From: Pseudomonas sp. CFBP 13711
GTDB lineage: Bacteria; Pseudomonadota; Gammaproteobacteria; Pseudomonadales; Pseudomonadaceae
NCBI RefSeq assembly: GCF_014842265.1
Contig: NZ_JACYVI010000002.1
Coordinates: forward strand, 310,001-374,000
DNA length: 64,000 nucleotides
Direction of reading: 5' to 3'
Position 1 is the first letter of the stretch; each line of letters opens with the position of its first letter. Position numbers and translations under genes: made by a program. The notes beneath the pieces are model-generated. The model was not told where the DNA came from and did not search any database. It saw only the letters and a list, made by a program, of their open reading frames with translations. Below, piece by piece: positions 8,742 to 16,416 of this stretch.

Positions 8742-10928
8742 ATGAGCACGCAAGATAAAAGCACCGCTACACAGAATGAATCCGGCAACGCTGGCAGCCC
8801 CGAAGTCACGGCATCGCGCATTCGGGAAGGTCTGCCCTTCCCGCTCGGCGCCAGCTGGGACGGCCTCGGCGTCAACTTCGCCATCTTTTCCGCCAACGCC
8901 ACCAAGGTCGAGCTGTGCCTGTTCGACTCGGCCGGTGAAGTGGAGCTTGAGCGCATCGAGCTGCCGGAATACACCGACGAGATCTTTCACGGCTACCTGC
9001 CCGACGCCCACCCGGGTCAGGTCTATGGCTACCGCGTCTATGGTCCGTACGATCCGAAGAACGGCCACCGTTTCAACCATAACAAGCTGCTGATCGACCC
9101 GTATGCCAAGCAACTGGTCGGCGAGCTGAAGTGGTCCGAGGCGCTGTTCGGTTACACCATCGGTCACCCGGACGACGACCTAAGCTTCGACGAGCGTGAC
9201 AGCGCGCCCTTCGTGCCCAAGTGCAAGGTCATCGACCCTGCGTACACCTGGGGCCGCGAACAGCGCGTCGACGTGCCGTGGGACAAGACGATTTTCTACG
9301 AAACCCACACCCGTGGTTTCACCATGCGTCACCCTTCGGTGCCTGATGAAGTCAAAGGCACGTTCGCCGGCCTGATGGTCGATGACGTGATCAAACACAT
9401 CAAAGGTCTGGGCGTCACCTCGATCGAATTGCTGCCGATCCACGCCTTCGTCAACGACCAGCACTTGCTGGAAAAAGGCATGACCAACTACTGGGGTTAC
9501 AACACCCTGGCGTTCTTTGCCCCGGATCCACGCTATCTGGCTCACGGCAAGATTTCCGAGTTCAAGGAAATGGTTGCGCACATGCACCACGCCAACCTGG
9601 AAGTGATCCTGGACGTGGTCTACAACCACACCGCCGAAGGCAACGAGCGCGGCCCGACCCTGTCGATGCGTGGTATCGACAACGCCTCCTACTACCGCCT
9701 GATGCCGGATGACAAGCGTTACTACATCAACGATTCCGGCACCGGCAACACCCTCGACCTGAGCCACCCGTGCGTGCTGCAGATGGTCACCGATTCGCTG
9801 CGCTACTGGGCGACCGAGATGCACGTCGACGGCTTCCGCTTCGACCTGGCCACCATCCTCGGCCGTTACCACGACGGTTTCAGCGAGCGCCACAGCTTCC
9901 TCGTGGCTTGCCGCCAGGATCCGGTGCTGCGTTCGGTGAAACTGATCGCCGAGCCTTGGGATTGCGGTCCAGGCGGTTACCAGGTCGGCAACTTCGCGCC
10001 GGGCTGGGCGGAGTGGAACGACAAATTCCGCGACAACATCCGTGCGTTCTGGAAAGGCGATGAAGGCCAACTGGCGGACTTTGCCAACCGCATGACGGCG
10101 TCGGGCAACCTGTTCAACCAGCGTGGCCGCCGCCCTTACGCTTCGGTCAACTTCATCACCGCCCACGATGGTTTCACGCTGCATGACCTGGTGTCGTACA
10201 ACGAGAAGCACAACGAGGACAACGATGAGAACAACCAGGACGGCAGCAACGACAACCGTTCCTGGAACTGTGGCGTCGAAGGCCCGACCGACGATCCGGA
10301 AATCAACGCGCTGCGCCTGCGTCAGATGCGCAACTTCTTCTCGACGCTGATTCTGGCCCAAGGCACGCCGATGGTGGTTGCCGGTGACGAGTTCGCTCGT
10401 ACCCAGCACGGCAACAACAACGCCTATTGCCAGGACAGCGAGATCGGCTGGGTCAACTGGGACCTGGACGAAGACGGCAAGGCCCTGCTGGCGTTCGTCA
10501 AGCGTCTGATCAAGCTGCGTCAGTCGTACCCGATCCTGCGTCGTAGCCGCTTCCTGGTGGGCGATTACAACGAAGAACTGGGCGTGAAGGACGTGACCTG
10601 GCTGTCGCCAAGCGGCGAAGAGATGACCATCGAGCAGTGGGAAGATCCGAACGGCCGCTGCCTGGGCATGTTGATGGATGGCCGCGCTCAGGAAACCGGT
10701 ATTCGTCGCCGCGGCTCCGAAGCAACGCTGCTGCTGGTGGTCAACTCCCACCACGACGGCGTCAACTTCACGCTGCCGGAAGTGCCGGAAGGTCTCAACT
10801 GGACCAGCCTGATCGACACCAATCAGCCGGAAATCGACGGCAAGGACCAGTTCGAGTTTGGCAGCGAGTACACGGTCACGCCGCGTTCGCTGTTGTTGTT
10901 TGAGCTGCAGAAGGCTCCACAGGCGTAA
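8742..10928 (+). CDS. glgX: Glycogen debranching enzyme GlgX
   Basis: GlgX hydrolyses alpha-1,6 branches of phosphorylase-trimmed glycogen and frees maltodextrins (GH13 isoamylase type, cytoplasm). The 728 residues start with a family-48 carbohydrate-binding domain (about 25-130: FPLGASWDGLGVNFAIFS). The barrel then shows DVVYNHTAEGNERGP near 291, DGFRFDLATILGR near 365 with the nucleophile, AEPWDCGPGGYQVG near 403 with the acid/base Glu, and TAHDGFTLHDLVSYNEKHN near 473. AGGA lies before the ATG. Its products feed MalQ and TreY/TreZ encoded just upstream, which fits a glycogen-to-trehalose route. No branching enzyme or TreS is in this window; they may lie further upstream. Confidence 0.95.
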   Translation: MSTQDKSTATQNESGNAGSPEVTASRIREGLPFPLGASWDGLGVNFAIFSANATKVELCLFDSAGEVELERIELPEYTDEIFHGYLPDAHPGQVYGYRVYGPYDPKNGHRFNHNKLLIDPYAKQLVGELKWSEALFGYTIGHPDDDLSFDERDSAPFVPKCKVIDPAYTWGREQRVDVPWDKTIFYETHTRGFTMRHPSVPDEVKGTFAGLMVDDVIKHIKGLGVTSIELLPIHAFVNDQHLLEKGMTNYWGYNTLAFFAPDPRYLAHGKISEFKEMVAHMHHANLEVILDVVYNHTAEGNERGPTLSMRGIDNASYYRLMPDDKRYYINDSGTGNTLDLSHPCVLQMVTDSLRYWATEMHVDGFRFDLATILGRYHDGFSERHSFLVACRQDPVLRSVKLIAEPWDCGPGGYQVGNFAPGWAEWNDKFRDNIRAFWKGDEGQLADFANRMTASGNLFNQRGRRPYASVNFITAHDGFTLHDLVSYNEKHNEDNDENNQDGSNDNRSWNCGVEGPTDDPEINALRLRQMRNFFSTLILAQGTPMVVAGDEFARTQHGNNNAYCQDSEIGWVNWDLDEDGKALLAFVKRLIKLRQSYPILRRSRFLVGDYNEELGVKDVTWLSPSGEEMTIEQWEDPNGRCLGMLMDGRAQETGIRRRGSEATLLLVVNSHHDGVNFTLPEVPEGLNWTSLIDTNQPEIDGKDQFEFGSEYTVTPRSLLLFELQKAPQA

Positions 10929-10959
10929 CTGTTCGCGCCTGGATTCATAGCGACACCTG

Positions 10960-11020
10960 CTTGCCCGCGATGGGGTCAGTCAGCCAGATGTGATGGCTGG
11001 CCGATCCGGTCGCGGGCAAG
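10960..11020. repeat. REP-like palindrome after glgX
   Basis: CTTGCCCGCGA at 10960-10970 is the exact reverse complement of TCGCGGGCAAG at 11010-11020, with a smaller CAGCCA...TGGCTG hairpin between them (10981-10999). The sequence resembles a Pseudomonas intergenic palindrome family distinct from the GGACCGGC type, and could also end transcription of the glg/tre operon. Confidence 0.6.
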
Positions 11021-11090
11021 CGCCGTTTCGGCACCACTCTTTCATGCCCCCGCCCGACGCCCGCACTGTTGCCCCCGGATTCATTGACTT

Positions 11091-11158
11091 TGTAGTCACG
11101 AATCGACCTCCATGTTCTGAAACTACAAAATATGTAGTGCACGAAAATAATCACTACA
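11091..11158. promoter_or_regulatory. Four TGTAGT/ACTACA boxes in AT-rich island
   Basis: TGTAGT occurs at 11091-11096 and 11133-11138, and its complement ACTACA at 11122-11127 and 11153-11158. The central pair forms the perfect palindrome ACTACA-N5-TGTAGT. The stretch is AT-rich inside GC-rich DNA, as promoters often are. A repressor or activator operator is an inference; no regulator can be named. Confidence 0.4.
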
Positions 11159-11174
11159 AAACCGTTGACGAGGC

Positions 11175-11291
11175 CTTTTGCCGACTGCATAGTGCAGGCG
11201 TCTCCCCGATCGGGAGAGCTGGCAAAAGTATTCCGGGCCCGTTCGACACAGCCGTCGAACAACCTCTGGATGTGTGCTGCCCACAAGGCAG
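11175..11291 (+). ncRNA. Candidate structured RNA (run of perfect hairpins)
   Basis: An outer stem CTTTTGCC (11175-11182) with GGCAAAAG (11221-11228) encloses two perfect hairpins, CTGCA-TAG-TGCAG (11185-11197) and TCTCCC-N5-GGGAGA (11201-11217), which together would fold as a three-way junction. Two further hairpins follow: GTTCGAC-N6-GTCGAAC (11241-11260) and CTGCC-N5-GGCAG (11277-11291). No convincing protein is encoded here, and the AT-rich box region lies just upstream. The arrangement is directional only by inference; I do not recognise a known RNA family. Confidence 0.35.
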
Positions 11292-11592
11292 ATTGATGAA
11301 GCCGAACCGGCATGATCGACCCACCAGGCCGAGCGCTGGCGACACGTCCTCATGACACTTGTGGTCGACCACCCAGTCGCCCGTGTCTTCCAGGCGTCCG
11401 CCCTTCTCGCCCAGGTCCGATCTTCCCTCTCTGCCGTCATCAATACCCACATGTTTGCGGCCCGGCACCGGCTCTGTGTACCGACGGACCTTGTTTGTCA
11501 GCGACTGGAAGGACTGCGAATCGACGGACGATTCGCCATTGCGTTTGAACTCACTCGATAGATTAACCAGTGGTCAAAAAGGGGTAACAACC

Positions 11593-11922
11593 ATGAACCT
11601 GAACAACCAACCTACCATTGATCAATTGGCTCGACTGTTCGCCGCACGCAAGGATTCCCTTGATAGCCACATCCTCTGGGTGTGCGAGGAAGGCAACGTG
11701 CACATGGACGGCCTGGGTGCCTGCACCGAGGAAGAACAATTCGAGAGTCAGCACCCGCACATGCGTGCCCGGCTGAAGATGTACCGCAAGGGCCACGGTT
11801 ATGTCGGCAAGAAGGCCGCGGCGGACAAGCAGTTCCTCGGCCAGGTACTGGAAACCCTGAGCAGTGAATGGGGCGCCGTGCAGCAAGCGCCTGGCCTGCG
11901 CGTTATTGACAAGCTCTGCTGA
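11593..11922 (+). CDS. Small uncharacterised cytoplasmic protein
   Basis: The 109-residue product (MNLNNQPTIDQLARLFAARK) has no signal peptide or membrane segment and no motif I can assign. Its position between glgX and the alcohol dehydrogenase resembles that of a conserved hypothetical gene in the corresponding region of P. aeruginosa, from memory. I chose the ATG at 11593, after GGGGTAAC, because upstream in-frame residues look non-coding. An intrinsic terminator follows immediately. The residues HILWVCEEGNVHMDGL and Lys-rich YRKGHGYVGKKAAADK are the most distinctive parts. The function is unknown. Confidence 0.75.
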   Translation: MNLNNQPTIDQLARLFAARKDSLDSHILWVCEEGNVHMDGLGACTEEEQFESQHPHMRARLKMYRKGHGYVGKKAAADKQFLGQVLETLSSEWGAVQQAPGLRVIDKLC

Positions 11923-11930
11923 TTGAAACC

Positions 11931-11975
11931 CCGTTGCCTGCCTGTTTTCGATGGGCAGGCAACGGTGGTTTTTTT
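11931..11975 (+). terminator. Rho-independent terminator
   Basis: A perfect 12-bp stem, CCGTTGCCTGCC (11931-11942) with GGCAGGCAACGG (11954-11965), has an 11-base loop and is followed by TGGTTTTTTT. It lies 8 bases after the stop of the small gene at 11593-11922 and is a textbook terminator for it. Confidence 0.9.
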
Positions 11976-12143
11976 CGCGGCGCTGATCCCGTTGCAAGCC
12001 CCCGCCAACGCCCCCTCGTCCGCCTCCCCTGTTTACGTTGAACTTGGCACCGCCATCCTCTTCCAATGCAAGCGAGCCGCGTCGACGGTTCCGCATCAAT
12101 CCATGGAACAGACAACGCCCGCGTGCGTAATTAAGGTGCCGTA

Positions 12144-12449
12144 ATGGATCTGGACAAGCTCATCAAACACGTCAAGGCCGGGGAAGTCACCGAGGTCAAT
12201 CTGGTGTCGATCGAAGGTGGCTCGTACGCCATACATGCGCTCATGGACGGCAAGTCCAATGCCATCGCCAGCCCGGACGGCAAGGTGCTGCACGTGGCAT
12301 CGGTCGACGAAGCGCGCAAATGCCTGTCGTCCCTTCAGGACGTGAAGCTGTTCATCGTGCACCCGGTGGTCTACGACGAAATGGTCGGGCAGCCGCACAC
12401 CACACCCGAAGCGCCCCGCCAGCCTATTCCGTTCCGCTCGGGGAACTGA
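12144..12449 (+). CDS. DUF6482-type small protein
   Basis: The 101-residue protein begins MDLDKLIKHVKAGEVTEVNL and continues with SIEGGSYAIHALMDGK, a pattern I associate with the DUF6482 family of Pseudomonas. Later residues (LQDVKLFIVHPVVYDEMVGQ) also fit. No signal peptide, membrane segment or catalytic motif is seen; the C-terminal 20 residues are Pro-rich and probably disordered. The start follows AAGGTGCCGTA. The gene stands alone between a terminator upstream and a REPIN downstream. The role is unknown. Confidence 0.7.
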   Translation: MDLDKLIKHVKAGEVTEVNLVSIEGGSYAIHALMDGKSNAIASPDGKVLHVASVDEARKCLSSLQDVKLFIVHPVVYDEMVGQPHTTPEAPRQPIPFRSGN

Positions 12450-12498
12450 CCTGAATGCGTCGAGTGCGCGCCGGTTCTTGCTGAATGCATGCGGTGCA

Positions 12499-12591
12499 GT
12501 AGGACCGGCTTCAGCCGGGAAGAGGCCAGTGAGACCACCCTCAATTCTGCGGCGTGACGACTGATGCCTTCCCGGCTAAAGCCGGTCCTAC
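12499..12591. repeat. REPIN (paired inverted REP)
   Basis: A forward REP (GTAGGACCGGCTTCAGCCGG, from 12499) faces its inverted copy (ending GCCGGTCCTAC at 12591) about 45 bases apart. It is the same element type as the array at 21248-21789 and lies between convergent genes. Confidence 0.85.
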
Positions 12592-12617
12592 TGGGTGCAT
12601 GGGGCAGTTATCGTCAA

Positions 12618-13709
12618 TCACCCGCGAAAATCGATGACAATCCTCGACTGCACTTCGCCGTCACCCAGCTCCCTGAACACCTGATTGATCTCGGCCAACG
12701 GCCGCAACTCGATATCGGCGTTCACCTTGCCTTCGGCGGCGAAGGCCAAGGCTTCAGCCATGTCCTGCCGAGTGCCGACGAACGAGCCGCGTACGGTAAT
12801 GCAGTTGGCGACCACCTCGAACAGCGACAGCGGAAACTCGCCCGGTGGCAGCCCGACCAGCACGCACGTGCCACGTTTGCGCGTCATGCCCACCCCTTGT
12901 TTGAACGCCGCCAGCGAGGGCGCGGTGATCAGCACGCCGTGCGCCCCGCCATCGGTGACGTCCCTGACGGCCTGCACCGGGTCACCCGCTCGGGCGTTCA
13001 CCACCGCGTCTGCACCCAGCCTGGTGGCATGGGCCAGTTTGCCGTCGTCGACGTCCACCGCGCACACGCGCAGGCCCATGGCTTTGGCGTACTGCACGGC
13101 CAAATGCCCTAAGCCGCCAATTCCCGAAATCACGATCCACTGACCCGGCCTGACATCGGCTTCCTTGATGCCTTTGTAGGTGGTGACCCCGGCGCAGATG
13201 ATCGGCGCGGCTTCATGGGGCGCGAGCCCGGCCGGAATGTGCGCCACGTATTCAGGGTCGGCGAGAATGTATTCGGCGAACCCGCCATTGCGGGTATAGC
13301 CGCCGAACTCGGCGCTGGCGCACACGGTTTCCCACGCGCTCAGGCAGTGCTCGCAGTGACCGCACGCTGAATACAGCCACGGCACGCCCACGCGATCGCC
13401 TTCGCCCACACTGGTCACGCCAGCCCCCAGGGCCACCACGATGCCGATGCCTTCATGTCCCGGAATGAACGGCAGCGACGGCTTCACCGGCCAGTCTCCC
13501 CGTGCCGCGTGCAAGTCGGTATGGCACACGCCACAGGCTTCAGTTTTGATCAGGATCTGCCCGGGGCCCGGGGTAGGAATGTCCCACTCGCGAAGCACCA
13601 GCGGGCTGCCGAATGCTTCTACAACTGCGGCCTTCATTTTGCCTTTCATAGAGTCTGCCTTCGCCTGAGACGGGCTAAGTTCGAGTAACGGGCGCGAATG
13701 ATCAGTCAT
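12618..13709 (-). CDS. adhP: Zinc-dependent alcohol dehydrogenase (AdhP type)
   Basis: This enzyme interconverts primary alcohols and aldehydes with NAD in the cytoplasm. Motifs are CGVCHTDLHAARGDWP with the catalytic zinc Cys, GHEGIG with the zinc His, the structural-zinc set CGHCEHC...C, and the Rossmann loop GIGGLGHLAVQYAKAMG followed by VDVDD, whose acidic end favours NAD over NADP. The 363-residue form starts at 13709 with GAGG upstream. A second ATG at 13649 (MKGKMKAAVV, 343 residues) matches the usual family start and also has AAGG in front, so the first 20 residues are uncertain. A similar gene occupies the same place relative to glgX in P. aeruginosa, from memory. Confidence 0.9.
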   Translation of the reverse strand: MTDHSRPLLELSPSQAKADSMKGKMKAAVVEAFGSPLVLREWDIPTPGPGQILIKTEACGVCHTDLHAARGDWPVKPSLPFIPGHEGIGIVVALGAGVTSVGEGDRVGVPWLYSACGHCEHCLSAWETVCASAEFGGYTRNGGFAEYILADPEYVAHIPAGLAPHEAAPIICAGVTTYKGIKEADVRPGQWIVISGIGGLGHLAVQYAKAMGLRVCAVDVDDGKLAHATRLGADAVVNARAGDPVQAVRDVTDGGAHGVLITAPSLAAFKQGVGMTRKRGTCVLVGLPPGEFPLSLFEVVANCITVRGSFVGTRQDMAEALAFAAEGKVNADIELRPLAEINQVFRELGDGEVQSRIVIDFRG

Positions 13710-13917
13710 GGAATTGCCTCATGAGCCTCCCATGGTCGCGATGGGCTTGGCGGTGGCTGACCTGAATCAACCGACGGCCAGTGTGCTCGCCTGAAGTGAC
13801 CCGGTATTGATCTGGATCAACAAGTCCCGTTCATCGAGACGCAGCGCTATTGGGGGGAAGACAAGAAGTGAGCTCAGAGGTGCAGGCGCTGAATGTCCTG
13901 CAGCAAACACATCCCTT

Positions 13918-13948
13918 GTGGGAGTGAGCTTGCTCACGAAGACGGCAT
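13918..13948. repeat. Single REP of the GAGCTTGCTC type
   Basis: GTGGGAGTGAGCTTGCTCAC at 13918-13937, followed by GAAGACGGC, is a solitary palindrome of a second Pseudomonas REP family. It lies in the 320-base spacer between two leftward genes. I see nothing else in this spacer apart from presumed promoter sequence for the dehydrogenase. Confidence 0.6.
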
Positions 13949-14030
13949 TTCGGCCGCTGGAGAGACAGCGGATGCCCCCCGGCAAACCAGCGCCCATGAC
14001 CGCTACGTCAACAGGCGCATCCATGCAGGG

Positions 14031-14816
14031 TTAAAACACCAGCTTGTACCCGATCGCCAGCAGCATCAGCGCCAGACACGGGCGCAGGATGGCGTCGGGG
14101 ATGCGGCCGGTCAGGTGGCTGCCGATGTAGATGCCGGGCAGCGAGCCCATCAGCAGGTAGCCCAGCATCGACCAGTTCATGTTGCCCATGCTCGCGTGGC
14201 CGATGCCGGCGATCAGGGTCAGGGGCACGGCGTGGGCGATTTCGGTGCCAACCAGGCGACGGGTTTCGAGGAAGGGATAAAGCAGGAACAACGCCACCGT
14301 GCCGAGGGCGCCGGCGCCGATGGACGTCAGCGCGACCATGGTGCCGAGGATGACGCCGGTCAGCACCGTCAGCCCGTTCAGCATTCTGCTGCTGAGGCGA
14401 TAACGATCGCCGGCGTGGCGCTGAGCAAACGCCAGCAGGCACTTTTTGAAAAAGATCGCCAGCGCGGTCAGCAGCAGCACCACACCCAGCGCTTGTTTGA
14501 TCACCTGATTCATCGCGTCCGGCGCGGTGTGCAGGCTGCTCAGAAACCACAGCGTCAGCCCGGCGGCCGGCACGCTGCCCAGAGTCAGCCAACCGGTGAT
14601 GCCCCAATCGATGTTGTCGTTCTTTTTGTGAACCAGCACGCCGCCGCTTTTGGTGATGGCGGCGTACAGCAGATCAGTGCCCACTGCGGTGGCGGGATTG
14701 ATGCCAAACCACAGCAGGATCGGGGTCATCAGCGATCCACCGCCCACCCCCGTCATGCCAACGATGAAACCGACCACCAGCCCTGCGACGACGAAACCTG
14801 CGTTGCCAAAATCCAT
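14031..14816 (-). CDS. TSUP (TauE/SafE) family membrane permease
   Basis: The 261-residue protein is almost all hydrophobic helices (about 7-8 membrane segments), with the family pattern GFIVGMTGVGGGSLMTPILL near the N-terminus. A second half-repeat has GVILGTMVALTSIGAGALGT. TSUP permeases export or import sulfur-containing or organic anions such as sulfite, taurine breakdown products or thiosulfate across the inner membrane; the substrate here cannot be told. I chose the ATG at 14816; an upstream TTG would add eight residues. A perfect palindrome lies about 100 bases upstream (14919-14930). Confidence 0.85.
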   Translation of the reverse strand: MDFGNAGFVVAGLVVGFIVGMTGVGGGSLMTPILLWFGINPATAVGTDLLYAAITKSGGVLVHKKNDNIDWGITGWLTLGSVPAAGLTLWFLSSLHTAPDAMNQVIKQALGVVLLLTALAIFFKKCLLAFAQRHAGDRYRLSSRMLNGLTVLTGVILGTMVALTSIGAGALGTVALFLLYPFLETRRLVGTEIAHAVPLTLIAGIGHASMGNMNWSMLGYLLMGSLPGIYIGSHLTGRIPDAILRPCLALMLLAIGYKLVF

Positions 14817-14918
14817 TGCTCTGCCTGACTGCACATTCAAAAGCCGGCGGGCAGGATAGCGATTTTTGCTCTAAGGACTGCTGTTTTTCTTATATCGCGC
14901 CTAGATCGAGACGTTCTA

Positions 14919-14930
14919 TGGTTATAACCA
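14919..14930. promoter_or_regulatory. 12-bp palindrome TGGTTATAACCA
   Basis: TGGTTATAACCA is a perfect palindrome in the AT-rich spacer (14841-14962) upstream of the TSUP gene and downstream of the cupin gene. It sits where an operator would be expected for the permease gene. The binding protein is unknown. Confidence 0.35.
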
Positions 14931-14962
14931 AATGGGTCATGGGCACATGGCTGCCGATTGAA

Positions 14963-15466
14963 TCAAGGCTCGCCCTCCCAGTAATCCAGTGTCGCATCAG
15001 GACGCTGCACGGCCGCAAACGCACGTGCTCCGTTGATGGTGACCATCGCCTGATACTTGCCGGAGTCCGGGTATTCGCACACTTCCGGCGTCTCGCGGGT
15101 GCTGATGGATAAATACTTCAGCGGCGCGTCAGAGGTGTTGATGATCTGGTGGGGATACTCAGGCCCCGGCGGAATGAAGATCACATCGCCGCTGCGGATC
15201 GGGAGCATTTCACCCGCCACGCGCAAGGTGCCCTGCCCGTCCAGAATGACGAACATTTCTTCCTGAGCGTAATGAAAATGATAAGGGCACGAGCGCTTGC
15301 CGGGCGCGACGATGTCCATTGACGCGCCCAGTTTCTGCGCGGCGGTGCCGGTGCCCAGGCGGGCGGCATGGCTTTCGTACAGCGGGTCGCGGCGCTCGTG
15401 TTGCAGCGGCACTTCGTTGAAATTGCGAATCAGCCGTGCGGCCAGTTCGCCGGGGTCATTGCTCAT
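14963..15466 (-). CDS. Cupin-domain protein
   Basis: The 167-residue protein carries one cupin barrel at about residues 50-125. PYHFHYAQEEMFVILDGQG gives the metal-binding HxH...E of cupin motif 1, and PPGPEYPHQIINTSD gives the motif 2 region with its His. The family includes sugar isomerases, oxygenases and storage or regulatory proteins, so no reaction can be inferred. It has no signal peptide. It is transcribed leftwards and lies 71 bases after the tam start side, probably as its own unit. Confidence 0.8.
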   Translation of the reverse strand: MSNDPGELAARLIRNFNEVPLQHERRDPLYESHAARLGTGTAAQKLGASMDIVAPGKRSCPYHFHYAQEEMFVILDGQGTLRVAGEMLPIRSGDVIFIPPGPEYPHQIINTSDAPLKYLSISTRETPEVCEYPDSGKYQAMVTINGARAFAAVQRPDATLDYWEGEP

Positions 15467-15537
15467 GCTAGCTCCATCAGAAAACGGCGGTGTCGATCAC
15501 GGCTCGCAACACAGCGGCTTAACGCAAGCCACAGGCT

Positions 15538-16302
15538 TCAACGTGTCGCAACGATGAACAAGCGCGGGAATGGCAGCAGCACCGTGCCGTCGTCCAGCGC
15601 GGGGTAGGCCTGGCTGATCGCCTGCAAATAGGTGTCGAGAAAATCCTGCTGCGCCACTTCGTCGAGCTGTTGCAGATAGGGCCGCAGCGCCGAGCCCTTG
15701 AACCACTCGACCACTGCCCCGTGCCCGCCGGCAAGCGGATGGTGATACGTGGTGCGCCAGACATCGACCTCGGCGCAATGCCCTTGCAGCAGTTCGAAGT
15801 AATAGGCGGCAGAGTGTCGGTCGGGGTGCCTGACGTCGCCAATCCTGCTCGCCCACTCCGCACTCGCGGCGATGTCCCGGGCCAGACGATGGGCAGGCTC
15901 CTCCAGGTTGTCCGGCGTCTGCACCGCCAGCACGCCACCCGGGTTGAGCAGGCTGACCAGCCGCGGGTACAGCGTCGCGTGGTCAGGCACCCATTGCAGC
16001 GACGCGTTGGCGAGAATCACGTCGTAAGTCTGTGCCGGGTTCCAACTGCCGATGTCGGCGAGTTCGAATGCAACATTCGGCAGCCGCTGACGGGCGTCGC
16101 GCAGCATGTCATCGGAGCTGTCCAGCCCCGTCACCGTGGCCTCCGGGAAACCTTCGGCCAGCACTTCGGTGGAATTGCCGGGACCGCAGCCGAGGTCGAC
16201 GGCGGTGTGCACCGAGGCCAGAGGAATGGCGGCGACGAGGTCGCGGACCGGTCGGGTGCGTTGCTGCTCGAACATGGAGTACTGCCTGGCGGACCAGCTC
16301 AT
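15538..16302 (-). CDS. tam: Trans-aconitate 2-methyltransferase
   Basis: Tam methylates trans-aconitate, an aconitase inhibitor formed spontaneously from cis-aconitate, using S-adenosylmethionine in the cytoplasm. The N-terminus SWSARQYSMFEQQRTRPVRD is characteristic of Tam. The SAM-binding loop is VDLGCGPGNSTEVL near residue 35, followed by GLDSSDDMLRDAR and LANASLQWVPDH. I chose the ATG at 16302 (254 residues) because GAAGGAAGG precedes it; the frame is open 30 codons further but without family similarity. The end of the gene, LLPFPRLFIVATR, is the usual family end. Confidence 0.92.
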   Translation of the reverse strand: MSWSARQYSMFEQQRTRPVRDLVAAIPLASVHTAVDLGCGPGNSTEVLAEGFPEATVTGLDSSDDMLRDARQRLPNVAFELADIGSWNPAQTYDVILANASLQWVPDHATLYPRLVSLLNPGGVLAVQTPDNLEEPAHRLARDIAASAEWASRIGDVRHPDRHSAAYYFELLQGHCAEVDVWRTTYHHPLAGGHGAVVEWFKGSALRPYLQQLDEVAQQDFLDTYLQAISQAYPALDDGTVLLPFPRLFIVATR

Positions 16303-16416
16303 CGTGCCTTCCTTCTGGGTGGACAGAGTGGCGAGAGTAGAACGCGCGGGCCGCGAGTACAAATAGGGTGAGCGATGAGCTGCAAGCTGCACGTGGTCGG
16401 CAGCAACAGCGGGTGT

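Noticed and set aside
11123..11561. Several small open frames on both strands between glgX and the small gene at 11593
   Set aside because: None has a good ribosome site or recognisable family, they overlap each other, and they cross the hairpin cluster.
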